Notes under the pieces: model-generated
Told to the model about the DNA's origin: nothing
What the model saw: only the letters and a program-made list of their open reading frames with translations
The model's database searches: none
Program-made: the position numbers and the translations under genes
Assembly: GCF_008638305.1 (NCBI RefSeq)
Contig: NZ_VTPZ01000018.1
Span: forward strand, 1-40,711
Source of the DNA: Pseudomonas profundi
GTDB lineage: Bacteria > Pseudomonadota > Gammaproteobacteria > Pseudomonadales > Pseudomonadaceae
DNA: 40,711 bases
Direction of reading: 5' to 3'
In this document: piece by piece, positions 16,981 through 28,682 of the stretch
Position numbering within the stretch: position 1 is the first letter of the stretch
Layout: the number at the start of each line of letters is the position of its first letter

Positions 16981-17427
16981 CTAGTCCAGCTTGAAGTGTG
17001 CCCGGGCAGTTGCAATCGGTTCGTTGGAGCGATTCTGCCAGGCGGTGATGGCTACATTACCGACCCGGCGCCCCTGGCGCCACACCTGACAGCTGGCGTA
17101 GGTATCCTTCTTAAGCCCCGCTCGCAGGTAATCAATCGAGAAGTCAATGATCTTGGGAAATTGCGGGCTGTTCATGAATATCATCAGATGCAGCATAGCT
17201 GCCTGTTCCATGAAGCCAGCAATGACGCCCCCGTGTATGGCAGGCAGCACCGGGTTGCCGATGTTGTCATCGCTCATGGGCAGGCGAAACAGCACCTCAT
17301 CGCCGAGCGCCTGCACCTGGATACCGATCAACTTTGCGTAGGGTACGGCATCAATCAACGGCTCATAGTCGCCGCTATCGTGGGCCTGACGGATCAAGGT
17401 TTCGATACTTGCTGCGTCCTGGCTCAT
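16981..17427 (-). CDS. PaaI-family hotdog thioesterase (second of pair)
   Basis: The 148-residue product is a hotdog-fold thioesterase of the PaaI/4HBT group, acting on acyl-CoA substrates in the cytoplasm. GNPVLPAIHGGVIAGFMEQAA carries the HGG loop and the helix whose acidic residue is usually catalytic, here Glu; the C-terminal part is FSIDYLRAG...VWRQGRRVGN. The start overlaps the stop of the preceding paralogue by four bases. GGAGGT lies five bases before the ATG, inside the end of that gene. The substrate cannot be told from sequence. Confidence 0.82.
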   Translation of the reverse strand: MSQDAASIETLIRQAHDSGDYEPLIDAVPYAKLIGIQVQALGDEVLFRLPMSDDNIGNPVLPAIHGGVIAGFMEQAAMLHLMIFMNSPQFPKIIDFSIDYLRAGLKKDTYASCQVWRQGRRVGNVAITAWQNRSNEPIATARAHFKLD

Positions 17428-17891
17428 GCCGCACCTCCGTCAATCGTGCGCGACGGCTGACCAGCTGCGTCAGGCTTGCCCATCCGCATGAAGGTACCGA
17501 CCACGTGGGCGATCGGCTCCTCGCGGGACGCCTGATAGGCGATGCCTCGGGTGAAGATAACAGTCGGAGTGACCCGGTAACATTCGGCGAATCCATAGAT
17601 AGCTTCGCCCGGTTGTGCGGGTCGCATATAGTCGATGCGCAGATCAAGCGTTGGGCAGATTTCGAATTCGGTAAGAAAACAGACCGTCGATATCCCACAG
17701 CAGGTGTCCATCAGAGTGGTAATCGCACCACCGTGAACCAGGCCATTGACCGGATTTCCAACTATTTTGTCGCTATAGGGTAGTTTCAGGACAAGTCCGT
17801 CCTGATCCGCCTGCTCGACAGTAATGCCAAGCAACTGGCAATGACGCAGCACGGAAAGAAAATTGCGCGCGCGGTCTTCTATGGTTCCCAT
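17424..17891 (-). CDS. PaaI-family hotdog thioesterase (first of pair)
   Basis: This 155-residue paralogue of the next gene has GNPVNGLVHGGAITTLMDTCC, with the acidic residue here Asp, then LRIDYMRPAQPG and a C-terminal FMRMG. The start chosen (MGTIEDRARNF) has AGGA five bases upstream; the upstream extension in the same frame to 17969 is low in information and probably untranslated. It is first in a coupled pair. Both proteins keep the same loop but differ in the likely catalytic residue, so they may form a mixed oligomer or split substrates. Confidence 0.82.
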   Translation of the reverse strand: MGTIEDRARNFLSVLRHCQLLGITVEQADQDGLVLKLPYSDKIVGNPVNGLVHGGAITTLMDTCCGISTVCFLTEFEICPTLDLRIDYMRPAQPGEAIYGFAECYRVTPTVIFTRGIAYQASREEPIAHVVGTFMRMGKPDAAGQPSRTIDGGAA

Positions 17892-18013
17892 TATCTTCCT
17901 GAACTTAGGCTTACAAGCGCCGCATTCTAGCAGAGATCCTGAGCCCGAGCCGCCTGCGGCTGGCCTCAACCTGTACTCTCTGGAACTAACCCCCTAATAA
18001 CAAGACCAAAGCT

Positions 18014-18027
18014 GTGAATATATTCAC
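18014..18027. promoter_or_regulatory. CRP/Vfr-like palindrome before the lipoprotein gene
   Basis: GTGAATATATTCAC is a perfect 14-bp palindrome. With its left flanking T it reads TGTGA-N6-TCAC, close to the CRP/Vfr consensus TGTGA-N6-TCACA. Its centre is about 18 bases before the ATG at 18039, so it overlaps the leader; if it binds a regulator, repression or a post-transcriptional role is more likely than activation. Confidence 0.4.
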
Positions 18028-18038
18028 GGGAGAACGCT

Positions 18039-18449
18039 ATGAAAAAACTTTGCGCAACAGCTGTATTGGTAGCCAGCTTTGGTCTTCTCGCCGCATGTGG
18101 CGGTGATGAAGAAGAAGTGGAATACCCAGCAGAAACGACTGACGAAAGCACCATGGGCACCAATGACGGCATGGGCGCTGATCCAGGAGCGACTGGCAGC
18201 GGCATGGGCAGTGGAACCGGCACAGGCACCACTGGAACCGGCACTACCGGGACTGGAACTGGCACTGGCACCACTGGAACCGGCACTACCGGGACTGGAA
18301 CTGGCACTGGCACCACTGGAACCGGGACTGGCACCACCGGCACCGGCACTGGCACCACTGGAACAGGAACAGGAACCGGGACTGGCACTGGCACTGGCAC
18401 TGGCACTGGCACTACAGGATCCGGCACCAGCGGCACCGGTACCCAGTAA
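18039..18449 (+). CDS. Gly-Thr-repeat lipoprotein
   Basis: The 136-residue product starts with a lipoprotein signal (MKKLCATAVLVASFGLLAAC, lipobox LAAC with C20). The mature part is Cys-Gly-Gly-Asp followed by an acidic linker (EEEVEYPAETTDEST). From about residue 53 to the end it is almost only glycine and threonine, in GTGT and GTTGT units. Gly at +2 predicts the outer membrane. GGGAG precedes the start. No family is recognised. The opposite strand reads as Pro-Val repeats over the same length, but only this strand has a signal peptide and a ribosome-binding site. Length will vary easily because the gene is built of tandem repeats. Confidence 0.7.
   Translation: MKKLCATAVLVASFGLLAACGGDEEEVEYPAETTDESTMGTNDGMGADPGATGSGMGSGTGTGTTGTGTTGTGTGTGTTGTGTTGTGTGTGTTGTGTGTTGTGTGTTGTGTGTGTGTGTGTGTGTTGSGTSGTGTQ
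18228..18418 (+). repeat. Tandem repeats encoding Gly-Thr runs
   Basis: Two identical 42-bp units occur at 18228-18269 and 18270-18311 (14 codons each), followed by degenerate units and a run of GGCACT hexamers near 18380-18415. The repeats stay in frame and are confined to the lipoprotein gene. Confidence 0.85.
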
Positions 18450-18467
18450 TAGCAATAGCGGTTTTCT

Positions 18468-18495
18468 GCAGGGTGCGTCCGACGGCGCATCCTGC
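18468..18495 (+). terminator. Hairpin after the lipoprotein gene
   Basis: GCAGGGTGCG (18468-18477) pairs with CGCATCCTGC (18486-18495), ten pairs including one G-T, with an eight-base loop. It starts 19 bases past the stop codon and is followed by TTATAA, so it probably ends this transcript. Confidence 0.55.
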
Positions 18496-18571
18496 TTATA
18501 ACCGCCCCTTCGGTTCGTCATCACCCGCACTGTCCACGCCTTGTCCCCACTCCGCCCTCGAAACAATGGTG

Positions 18572-19315
18572 CTAATCAGGATTATCCGGCGTCGGATCGA
18601 CAAATTCCGTCGGCGTGAACATCATCGCCTCAAGTACATGAGAGTGAAATTCCCGCCGGTACAATACCCAGACGACCCAGGTAGTTGCTGCCAGAAAAAG
18701 GAATGGATTGATAAACCAGGCCAGGGTCGCCAGCGCGAAGTAATAAGAGCGCAAGCCCAGATTGAACGAGTAGCCTGCCATCGATAATACCCGTGCCGCC
18801 CTTGCTGCATAGGCCTTTCGTTCCGCTTCGGTAACGCGCTTCTCGCCAACCAGCGGCGCCGATCCAAGCAGTACTGACGCAAAGTTGTACTGACGCATCC
18901 CCCACGAGAACGTGAAGAACGCATAAACGAATATCCCGAGCATGACCAGTAGCTTGATTTCGGATGCTCCGCGGCTGACAGGCACAACGAAAGGGAGATC
19001 CTGCAACAGACTTTCGGCACGGTCGGTAGCCCCCATCACAGTGATCAGGCCAGCCAGGATCAACAGTGTGCTTGAGGCAAAAAACGCCGTATTACGCTCC
19101 AGGTTGGCTATCACGCTCACATCAGCAATACGCTGGTCGCGCATTAACAGCCGGCTCATCCAATCCTTGCGATACAGATGCAGCACACTGGCCAGGCAGG
19201 CGGTATCACGCGCCTTGCGCCGCGCATAGTATGTATAGCCGACCCAGCACGAAAGAAACCATGCGAGGGCAACGCTATTGAGCCAGACATTTCCTGCGTC
19301 AGGTAGTGAGAACAT
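18572..19315 (-). CDS. DUF599 membrane protein
   Basis: The 247-residue product matches the DUF599 family of inner-membrane proteins with about four to five helices and no known function. Helices are visible in the N-terminal VWLNSVALAWFLSCWVGYTYY, around residues 95-118, near 135-155 and in the C-terminal YYFALATLAWFINPFLFLAATTWVVWVLY. Family features include the RDQRIADVSVIANLERNTAFFAS segment and FSWGMRQYNF. I start at MFSLPDAGNVW because GAGG lies eight bases upstream; an earlier in-frame ATG would overlap brnQ and lacks a good site. It lies 10 bases downstream of brnQ and is probably in the same transcript. Confidence 0.75.
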   Translation of the reverse strand: MFSLPDAGNVWLNSVALAWFLSCWVGYTYYARRKARDTACLASVLHLYRKDWMSRLLMRDQRIADVSVIANLERNTAFFASSTLLILAGLITVMGATDRAESLLQDLPFVVPVSRGASEIKLLVMLGIFVYAFFTFSWGMRQYNFASVLLGSAPLVGEKRVTEAERKAYAARAARVLSMAGYSFNLGLRSYYFALATLAWFINPFLFLAATTWVVWVLYRREFHSHVLEAMMFTPTEFVDPTPDNPD

Positions 19316-19325
19316 CAAACCAGCC

Positions 19326-20645
19326 TCAGTTATTGGCAGCATGACGCAGCGCGCCGTGCCGACTGCGATCAACAACAATGGCAACCACCAGCATCACCAC
19401 CACCGGCACAAGCCAACCCAAGCCCTGGGAAGATAAAGGTAACGCCTGTAACCAGGTGGTTTCAGGTTCCATCAGGCCGGCGGCTTTGAGCCCATCCATG
19501 ACGCCGAATACCAGCGCCACCAGCATGACCGGTCGCATGATGTTCTGTGGCCGCGCCCACCCGTGCACCAGCAAACCGACCAGCACTAACACGATAGCCA
19601 GTGGATACAGACCCACCAGCACCGGGATGGAAATTCTGATCAGATTATCCAGGCCCTGGTTTGCTACGGCCATGCTGAACAAGGTGAAAACCCAGACGAC
19701 AGCCGAATAGCTCACCGGCATGATCCTGCTGAAAAATTCACCGCAGGCGACCATCAAGCCCACGGCGGTAGTCAGGCAAGCCAGCGTAATAACCACGCTC
19801 AACAGCATGCTGCCGGCGGTGCCAAAACGAAACTGAACGAATGCCGCCAGAATACGGCCACCGTTGGCGCCTGGTTCGACCAGTGAGCCACTGGTCGCAC
19901 CCAGCTGGAACAATGCGAGATACACCAACGCCAGTCCGATTGCGGCAATGACAGCGGCGATCATGGTGTAACGCGTGATGAGCGCGGTGTTATCGATCTG
20001 GCGGTCGCGTATGGCCGTGGTCACGACGATACCGAACACCAGTGCACCCAGCGTATCCATGGTCAGGTAACCCTGCAGGAAGCCTTCGATGAAGGGCGCA
20101 CGCCGATACGCTGCTGCAGCTGGCGCCACCTCGCCAGCGGGGAACAAAATGGCTGACAGACCCAACACCACCAGCGCGGCTACCAATATCGGCGTGATGT
20201 ATTTGCCGACGTTATCCATCAGTCGTCCAGGCTTCAGCGCCAGGAACAGAACCGCAGAGAAGAATACCAGCGTATAAACCAGCAGAGTCTGCCAGCTGTC
20301 CTGCACGAAAGGCACCACGCCAATCTCATAAGACACGACCGCGGTGCGCGGCGTGGCAAACAACGGCCCGATCGCCAGATAGACCAGCACAGCCAGAGCC
20401 ACACCGGCCAAACGTCCCAGAGGGCTGGTCAGCTCGTTGATGCCGCCGCCTACTTTGGCCAGCGCCACGAGGGTCAACAGCGGCAAACCCACAGCGGTAA
20501 TCAGGAAGCCCAACGCGGTCGGCCACATATTTTGCCCGGCGACCAGGCCGGCCTCGGGTGGAAAGACGACGTTACCGGCGCCGAGAAACAGCGCAAAGGT
20601 CATAAAACCCAGCGCAAGCAGATTTGCGGATGACAGTTTTCTCAC
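19326..20645 (-). CDS. brnQ: Branched-chain amino acid carrier (LIVCS family)
   Basis: This 439-residue inner-membrane carrier brings in leucine, isoleucine and valine, driven by sodium or protons. The N-terminal MTFALFLGAGNVVFPPEAG is the hallmark of the BrnQ/BraB family, and about twelve hydrophobic segments follow, including YLTMDTLGALVFGIVV. The start is GTG at 20645-20643, because no ATG lies earlier in the frame and the helix begins right after; only GAAGAGAT precedes it. In P. aeruginosa the corresponding gene next to sucD is, from memory, called braB. It sits beyond the sucD terminator, so it has its own promoter or depends on readthrough. Confidence 0.9.
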   Translation of the reverse strand: MRKLSSANLLALGFMTFALFLGAGNVVFPPEAGLVAGQNMWPTALGFLITAVGLPLLTLVALAKVGGGINELTSPLGRLAGVALAVLVYLAIGPLFATPRTAVVSYEIGVVPFVQDSWQTLLVYTLVFFSAVLFLALKPGRLMDNVGKYITPILVAALVVLGLSAILFPAGEVAPAAAAYRRAPFIEGFLQGYLTMDTLGALVFGIVVTTAIRDRQIDNTALITRYTMIAAVIAAIGLALVYLALFQLGATSGSLVEPGANGGRILAAFVQFRFGTAGSMLLSVVITLACLTTAVGLMVACGEFFSRIMPVSYSAVVWVFTLFSMAVANQGLDNLIRISIPVLVGLYPLAIVLVLVGLLVHGWARPQNIMRPVMLVALVFGVMDGLKAAGLMEPETTWLQALPLSSQGLGWLVPVVVMLVVAIVVDRSRHGALRHAANN

Positions 20646-20720
20646 GGGATCTCTTCAAATTCAGGCCCATCCGGTAGAGACAAGCGATATCCCGGGCATT
20701 ATAGATGACCCGAAAAACAA

Positions 20721-20742
20721 AAACCCCGCCGAAGCGGGGTTT
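20721..20742 (-). terminator. Intrinsic terminator of the sdh-suc operon
   Basis: AAACCCCGC (20721-20729) pairs with GCGGGGTTT (20734-20742) around the loop CGAA. On the minus strand the stem is followed by a T-rich tail (TTGTTTTTCG), and it lies 37 bases past the sucD stop. This ends the TCA gene cluster before brnQ. Confidence 0.9.
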
Positions 20743-20778
20743 CATCTGACACAAGGGGCCGCGGCCCCGGCTGGTCAG

Positions 20779-21660
20779 TTACTTCATCGCCCAGCCAGTC
20801 AGCTCGGACAATGCCTTGCCGATATCTGCAAGCGACCGTACGGTCTTGACGCCGGCGTCTTCCAGCGCAGCAAACTTCTCGTCGGCAGTACCCTTGCCGC
20901 CCGAGATGATCGCGCCTGCGTGACCCATGCGCTTGCCCGCCGGAGCGGTTACACCAGCGATGTACGAGACGACCGGCTTGGTGACATTGGCTTTGATATA
21001 GGCTGCAGCTTCTTCTTCAGCACTGCCGCCGATCTCGCCGATCATCACGATTGCTTCGGTTTTTGGATCCTTCTCGAACATCTCCAGGATGTCGATGAAG
21101 TTGGAGCCCGGAATCGGGTCCCCACCGATGCCAACGCAGCTGGACTGGCCAAAGCCAGCGTCAGTGGTCTGCTTGACCGCTTCGTAGGTCAGGGTGCCGG
21201 AACGCGATACGATGCCGACCTTGCCTGGTTGGTGAATGTGACCGGGCATGATGCCGATCTTGCATTCGCCGGGGGTGATGACGCCCGGGCAGTTAGGTCC
21301 GATCAGGCGTACGCCCAGCTGGTCACAGATGACTTTGCAGTCGAGCATGTCCAGAGTCGGGATGCCTTCGGTGATGCAGACAATCAGCTTGATGCCACCG
21401 TTGGCCGCTTCCAGGACGGAGTCCTTGCAGAAAGGCGCAGGAACGTAGATCACGCTGGCAGTAGCACCCGTCTGCTCGACCGCTTCACGCACGGTGTTGA
21501 ACACCGGCAGGCCCAGGTGGGTAGTACCACCCTTGCCCGGCGTCACGCCACCAACCATCTGGGTGCCGTATTCGATGGCCTGTTCGGTGTGGAACGAACC
21601 CTGTGAACCAGTAATGCCCTGGCAGATTACCTTGGTATCTTTATCGATCAAAATGCTCAT
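20779..21660 (-). CDS. sucD: Succinyl-CoA synthetase, alpha subunit
   Basis: SucD binds CoA and carries the phosphohistidine that links succinyl-CoA cleavage to nucleotide triphosphate formation. The 293-residue protein has the N-terminal [15 protein letters not shown]oA-binding Rossmann segment and [12 protein letters not shown], and the active-site H247 in [10 protein letters not shown]. Its start codon directly follows the sucC stop (TAA-ATG), so both subunits are made from one message in equal amounts. Length and motifs are standard; nothing is missing. Confidence 0.97.
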   Translation of the reverse strand: MSILIDKDTKVICQGITGSQGSFHTEQAIEYGTQMVGGVTPGKGGTTHLGLPVFNTVREAVEQTGATASVIYVPAPFCKDSVLEAANGGIKLIVCITEGIPTLDMLDCKVICDQLGVRLIGPNCPGVITPGECKIGIMPGHIHQPGKVGIVSRSGTLTYEAVKQTTDAGFGQSSCVGIGGDPIPGSNFIDILEMFEKDPKTEAIVMIGEIGGSAEEEAAAYIKANVTKPVVSYIAGVTAPAGKRMGHAGAIISGGKGTADEKFAALEDAGVKTVRSLADIGKALSELTGWAMK

Positions 21661-22827
21661 TTATTTACCCTCCGCGGCCTTGACGACTTGCTCAGCAGCG
21701 TCGGTCAGACTGGTTGCTGCAATGATGTTCAGACCACTCTCCTGCAATACCTTGGCACCCAGGTCGGCGTTGTTGCCTTCCAGGCGAACCACTACCGGCA
21801 CCTTCACGCCGACTTCCTTCACCGCGCCGATGATGCCTTCGGCAATCATGTCGCAACGAACGATGCCGCCGAAAATGTTGACCAGCACTGCCGCCACATT
21901 AGTGTCAGACAGAATGATCTTGAATGCTTCGGTAACGCGTTCTTTGGTCGCGCCGCCGCCCACATCCAGGAAGTTGGCAGGCTTGCCGCCGTGGTGGTTG
22001 ACGATGTCCATGGTGCCCATAGCCAGACCGGCGCCGTTGACCATGCAACCGATGTTGCCTTCAAGGGCAACGTAGTTCAGTTCGAACTTGGCAGCGTGGG
22101 CTTCGCGCGGGTCGTCCTGGGACGGATCGTGCATGGCACGCAGCTTCGGCTGGCGGTACATGGCGTTGCCATCGATGCCAAGCTTGGCGTCCAGGCAATG
22201 CAGATCACCGTCGGCCTTGATGACCAGCGGATTGATTTCCAGCAGCGCCAGGTCGTAGTCGGCAAACAGCTTGCCCAGACCCATGAAGATCTTGGTGAAC
22301 TGCTTGATCTGGTCGCCCTGCAGGCCGAGCTGGAACGCCAGGTCACGGCCCTGGTAAGGCTGCGGGCCTACCAGCGGGTCGATAGTCGCCTTGAGGATCT
22401 TCTCAGGGGTTTCTTCTGCGACCTTTTCAATCTCCACGCCACCTTCGGTAGATGCCATGAACACGATACGGCGGCTGGAACGGTCAACGACTGCGCCGAG
22501 GTACAGTTCCTGGGCGATGTCGGTGCAGGATTCAACCAGAATCTTGGCGACAGGCTGACCATCGGCATCAGTCTGATAGGTCACCAGACGCTGGCCGAGC
22601 CATTTTTCAGCGAAAGCCTTCGCATCTTCCTTGCTTTTGATCAGCTTGACGCCGCCTGCTTTGCCGCGACCGCCAGCGTGAACCTGAGCCTTGACGACCC
22701 ACTCGGTACCGCCAATTTTGTCACAGGCTTCTGCCGCTTCTTCAGGAGTGTCAACAGCATAACTCTTGGAGACAGGAAGGCCGTACTCAGCAAAGAGCTG
22801 CTTTCCCTGATATTCGTGGAGATTCAT
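21661..22827 (-). CDS. sucC: Succinyl-CoA synthetase, beta subunit
   Basis: SucC holds the ATP-grasp domain that binds nucleotide and the second part of the succinyl-CoA site. The 388-residue protein begins [18 protein letters not shown] and contains [24 protein letters not shown] and [13 protein letters not shown]. The C-terminal domain has [16 protein letters not shown]. It is 217 bases downstream of lpd, a gap that holds a hairpin at 23004-23029, and it touches sucD. The gap suggests that sucCD could have an extra promoter, but none is clear. Confidence 0.97.
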   Translation of the reverse strand: MNLHEYQGKQLFAEYGLPVSKSYAVDTPEEAAEACDKIGGTEWVVKAQVHAGGRGKAGGVKLIKSKEDAKAFAEKWLGQRLVTYQTDADGQPVAKILVESCTDIAQELYLGAVVDRSSRRIVFMASTEGGVEIEKVAEETPEKILKATIDPLVGPQPYQGRDLAFQLGLQGDQIKQFTKIFMGLGKLFADYDLALLEINPLVIKADGDLHCLDAKLGIDGNAMYRQPKLRAMHDPSQDDPREAHAAKFELNYVALEGNIGCMVNGAGLAMGTMDIVNHHGGKPANFLDVGGGATKERVTEAFKIILSDTNVAAVLVNIFGGIVRCDMIAEGIIGAVKEVGVKVPVVVRLEGNNADLGAKVLQESGLNIIAATSLTDAAEQVVKAAEGK

Positions 22828-23003
22828 ACGTGTCTACCGTTTTGATCGTGTAGGAATTGCGTTCATGGCAGCGGCCAGACCGCGCCGCCGTCACCCTTGC
22901 CAGGCGATGCATCATCCTTCATCCGACTTGATTCATCGTCTGGGTATCACCCGCAGGTGACTGGCCGATCACTCGGCCTGTGCTTGCAGATAAGGGCCAG
23001 GCA

Positions 23004-23029
23004 ACCGGCGGATTGGATGACCCGCCGGT
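23004..23029. other. Hairpin between lpd and sucC
   Basis: ACCGGCGG (23004-23011) pairs with CCGCCGGT (23022-23029) over a ten-base loop, 16 bases after the lpd stop on the minus strand. There is no T-run, so it may attenuate or protect the message rather than end it. Confidence 0.45.
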
Positions 23030-23044
23030 CACAGGGGCGATATC

Positions 23045-24508
<1,464 letters not shown>

Positions 24509-24512
24509 TCAG

Positions 24513-24542
24513 AAGCTGTCAGTACCTGTCCCCTGACAGCTT
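24513..24542. other. Intercistronic 10-bp hairpin between sucB and lpd
   Basis: AAGCTGTCAG (24513-24522) and CTGACAGCTT (24533-24542) form a perfect stem with a ten-base loop in the short gap between sucB and lpd. No T-run follows on the minus strand. It could tune how much E3 is made relative to E2. Confidence 0.5.
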
Positions 24543-24571
24543 GCCGCTCGAAGCTGAACGCGTTGACTGAA

Positions 24572-25807
<1,236 letters not shown>

Positions 25808-25844
25808 GGTCGATCCTTATCAATTCTGTTGTGTCTGCAGCTGC

Positions 25845-28682
25845 TCAGATGGTGAAAGCGTCTTGCAGGAGTTTTGCCTGTTGTTCTGCATGCATGGACG
25901 CATAGCCACCAGCCGGGGCAGCCGAGGCCTCCCGTCCAGCGTAGTCCAGATACAGGTTGTCGATCTTGTGCTGGCCGATTACCCGACGCATGTGATGCTG
26001 ACTGCAATACCAGGCGCCCTGGTTCATCGGTTCTTCCTGACACCAGATGACCTTCTTCAGTGACTGGTAAGGTGCCAGCGCTTCAGCCAGGTCTTCCTCG
26101 GGGAACGGATACAGCTGCTCGATACGCACAATGGCAGCTGTCTCATTGCCTTCGGCACGACGTTTTTCCAGCAGATCGTAGTAAACCTTGCCGCTACACA
26201 TGATGACGCGTTCAACCTTGGCCGGGTCGAGCGTATCGATCTCGGGCACGACCGTGTGGAAGGAGCCCTCGGCAAGTTCTTCCAGACTTGATACCGCAAG
26301 CTTGTGACGTAGCAGTGACTTTGGCGTGAGCACGATCAATGGCTTGCGCAGCGGACGAATAACCTGGCGGCGCAGCAAGTGATATATCTGCGCAGGCGTA
26401 GTCGGCACACACACCTGGATATTGTGCTCGGCACTGAGCTGAAGGAAGCGCTCAAGGCGAGCAGACGAGTGCTCAGGCCCCTGCCCTTCATACCCGTGCG
26501 GCAGCAACATGGTCAGCCCGCACAGACGGCCCCATTTATGCTCGCCACTCGAGATAAACTGGTCGATAACCACCTGTGCACCGTTGGCAAAGTCCCCGAA
26601 CTGCGCTTCCCAGACAACCAGCGCATTCGGCGTAGTGGTCGCATAACCATACTCGAAGGCCAGTACCGCCTCCTCCGACAGCAGGGAGTCATAAATGTCG
26701 AAGCGTGGCTGGCTTTCCGACAGGTTGGCCAGCGGAACGTAGCTGGTGCCGTCCTTCTGGTTATGCAACACCGCATGGCGGTGCGAGAAGGTACCGCGGC
26801 CAACGTCCTGACCGGAAATCCGTACCGGGTGCCCTTCATGCAGTAGTGTGGCGTAGGCCATGGTCTCTGCGAAGCCCCAGTTCAACGCCAGGCCACCAGC
26901 GGCCATCTTGCGACGGTCTTCAATGATCTTGCCGGTTTGACGCTGCACGACCAGACCGTCGGGAACGGTATTCAGCTGGTTGGCAAGCTCTTGCAAGGTC
27001 TTCAGGTCAAAACGGGTGTCGTGGCGTGCAGTCCAGACATGGCCCAGATAGGGCGACCAGTTGACGAAAGAGGTGCTGTCAGGCTCCTTGACCAGGCTCT
27101 TGACGACGTGATCGCCATTGTCCAGTGCTGTCCGATATTCATCTATCATGCCCTCAATATCTTCAGCGGTGAGAACCCCGGCTTGCACGAGTCTCTCGGC
27201 ATAGATATCACGCGTGGTGGGATGCTTGCTGATCACCGAGTACATCAGTGGCTGGGTACCGGACGGCTCATCCGCCTCGTTATGACCACGACGGCGGTAG
27301 CAGACCAGGTCGATCACTACGTCGCGCTTGAACTGCATGCGGTAGTCAACGGCCAGCTGGGTAACCCACAGGACCGCTTCCGGGTCATCACCGTTCACGT
27401 GCAGGATCGGTGCCTGAATCATCTTCGCCACGTCGGTAGCGTATTCAGTCGAGCGCGCGTCTTCCTGGCGGCTGGTAGTAAAGCCGACCTGGTTATTGAT
27501 GATGATATGGATAGTGCCGCCGGTCTTGTAGGCGCGGGTCTGGGACATCTGGAATGTCTCCATGACTACACCCTGACCGGCAAACGCCGCATCACCGTGA
27601 ATACTGATCGGCATCACCTTGTCACCCGTGGCGTCCTTGCGGCGATCCTGACGAGCACGCACCGATCCCTCTACCACCGGAGAAACGATCTCCAGGTGCG
27701 AAGGGTTGAAACCCAGTGCTAGATGCACTTCCCCGCCGGAGGTCATTACGTTGGAGGAGAAGCCCTGGTGATACTTGACGTCACCGGAGCCCAACGCCAG
27801 CTTGGCTTTGCCTTCAAACTCGTCGAACAGGTCACGCGGGTTCTTGCCCAGCGTATTGACCAGTACGTTCAGGCGACCACGGTGGGCCATCCCCAACACG
27901 ATTTCCTGGGTACCGTAGGAACCGGCACGCTGGATGATCTCGTCGAGCATGGGAATCATGCTCTCGGCCCCTTCAGCGCCAAAACGCTTGGTGCCGGGGT
28001 ACTTGGTGCCAAGGTACTTTTCCAGGCCTTCGGCGGCAGTCAGGCGCTCAAGCAGGTGCTTGCGGCTCTCGACCGAGTGCTGCGGACGGCCGCGTACGGT
28101 CTCCAGACGCTGCTGGAACCAGCGGCGCTGGGCCGAGTCGACGATGTGCATGTATTCGGCGCCGAAAGTCGAGCAATACGTCGACTGCAACGCTTCCAGT
28201 ATTTCGCGGAGGGGTGCTTCTTCCTTGCCGATTTTCAGCTCACCGGTGCGAAACACAGTGTCCAGATCAGCATCGGTCAAAGCGTAGTCATCGAAGGTCA
28301 AATCAGCGATCTTGTCCCGAACCCACAAGCCGAGCGGATCGAGGCGGGAGGCCTGATGTCCGCGCATCCGGTAAGCCTGGATGAGGCGCAGCACATCGAC
28401 CTGTTTCTTCTCGTGCTCACTGCTGACTTGTCCACCTGCGCTCGCCTGGGGGCGGCGGCTACTGGTCGCGAGCTTCTCGAAATGTTCGCGAATGGTGGAA
28501 TGGGAAACATCCGAGGCGGCGTGTCCGTTGATCTGCGGCAGCTTCTGGAAATAACTGCACCATTCTTCGGCTACGCTGTTCGGATCGTGCAGATAGAGCT
28601 CATAGAGCTCTTCAACATAGGAGGCATTCCCACCGGATAAGTGAGACGTGCTCCACAGCTGCTGCATTTCGCTGTCTGGCAT
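25845..28682 (-). CDS. sucA: 2-oxoglutarate dehydrogenase E1
   Basis: E1 decarboxylates 2-oxoglutarate with thiamine diphosphate and succinylates the lipoyl arm of SucB. The 945-residue protein has the N-terminal E2-binding tail (LSGGNASYVEELYELYLHDP), GMAHRGRLNVLVN, the ThDP region with GDAAFAGQG and NNQVGFTTS, and the C-terminal FGDFANGAQVVIDQF and LPHGYEGQGPEHSSAR. All are standard. GAGGG lies about ten bases before the ATG. It lies 304 bases after sdhB, so it may have an own promoter in addition to readthrough from sdh. Confidence 0.97.
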   Translation of the reverse strand: MPDSEMQQLWSTSHLSGGNASYVEELYELYLHDPNSVAEEWCSYFQKLPQINGHAASDVSHSTIREHFEKLATSSRRPQASAGGQVSSEHEKKQVDVLRLIQAYRMRGHQASRLDPLGLWVRDKIADLTFDDYALTDADLDTVFRTGELKIGKEEAPLREILEALQSTYCSTFGAEYMHIVDSAQRRWFQQRLETVRGRPQHSVESRKHLLERLTAAEGLEKYLGTKYPGTKRFGAEGAESMIPMLDEIIQRAGSYGTQEIVLGMAHRGRLNVLVNTLGKNPRDLFDEFEGKAKLALGSGDVKYHQGFSSNVMTSGGEVHLALGFNPSHLEIVSPVVEGSVRARQDRRKDATGDKVMPISIHGDAAFAGQGVVMETFQMSQTRAYKTGGTIHIIINNQVGFTTSRQEDARSTEYATDVAKMIQAPILHVNGDDPEAVLWVTQLAVDYRMQFKRDVVIDLVCYRRRGHNEADEPSGTQPLMYSVISKHPTTRDIYAERLVQAGVLTAEDIEGMIDEYRTALDNGDHVVKSLVKEPDSTSFVNWSPYLGHVWTARHDTRFDLKTLQELANQLNTVPDGLVVQRQTGKIIEDRRKMAAGGLALNWGFAETMAYATLLHEGHPVRISGQDVGRGTFSHRHAVLHNQKDGTSYVPLANLSESQPRFDIYDSLLSEEAVLAFEYGYATTTPNALVVWEAQFGDFANGAQVVIDQFISSGEHKWGRLCGLTMLLPHGYEGQGPEHSSARLERFLQLSAEHNIQVCVPTTPAQIYHLLRRQVIRPLRKPLIVLTPKSLLRHKLAVSSLEELAEGSFHTVVPEIDTLDPAKVERVIMCSGKVYYDLLEKRRAEGNETAAIVRIEQLYPFPEEDLAEALAPYQSLKKVIWCQEEPMNQGAWYCSQHHMRRVIGQHKIDNLYLDYAGREASAAPAGGYASMHAEQQAKLLQDAFTI

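Noticed and set aside
18228..18418. Tandem repeats as a CRISPR array
   Set aside because: Units are contiguous, in-frame Gly-Thr codons without unique spacers, and no cas gene is present.
17966..18490. Minus-strand Pro-Val repeat protein across the lipoprotein gene
   Set aside because: The plus strand has a lipoprotein signal, start site and terminator; the Pro-Val run is only the complement of the Gly-Thr codons.
21688..22845. 385-residue plus-strand frame opposite sucC
   Set aside because: Antisense shadow of a perfect sucC; no recognisable motif.
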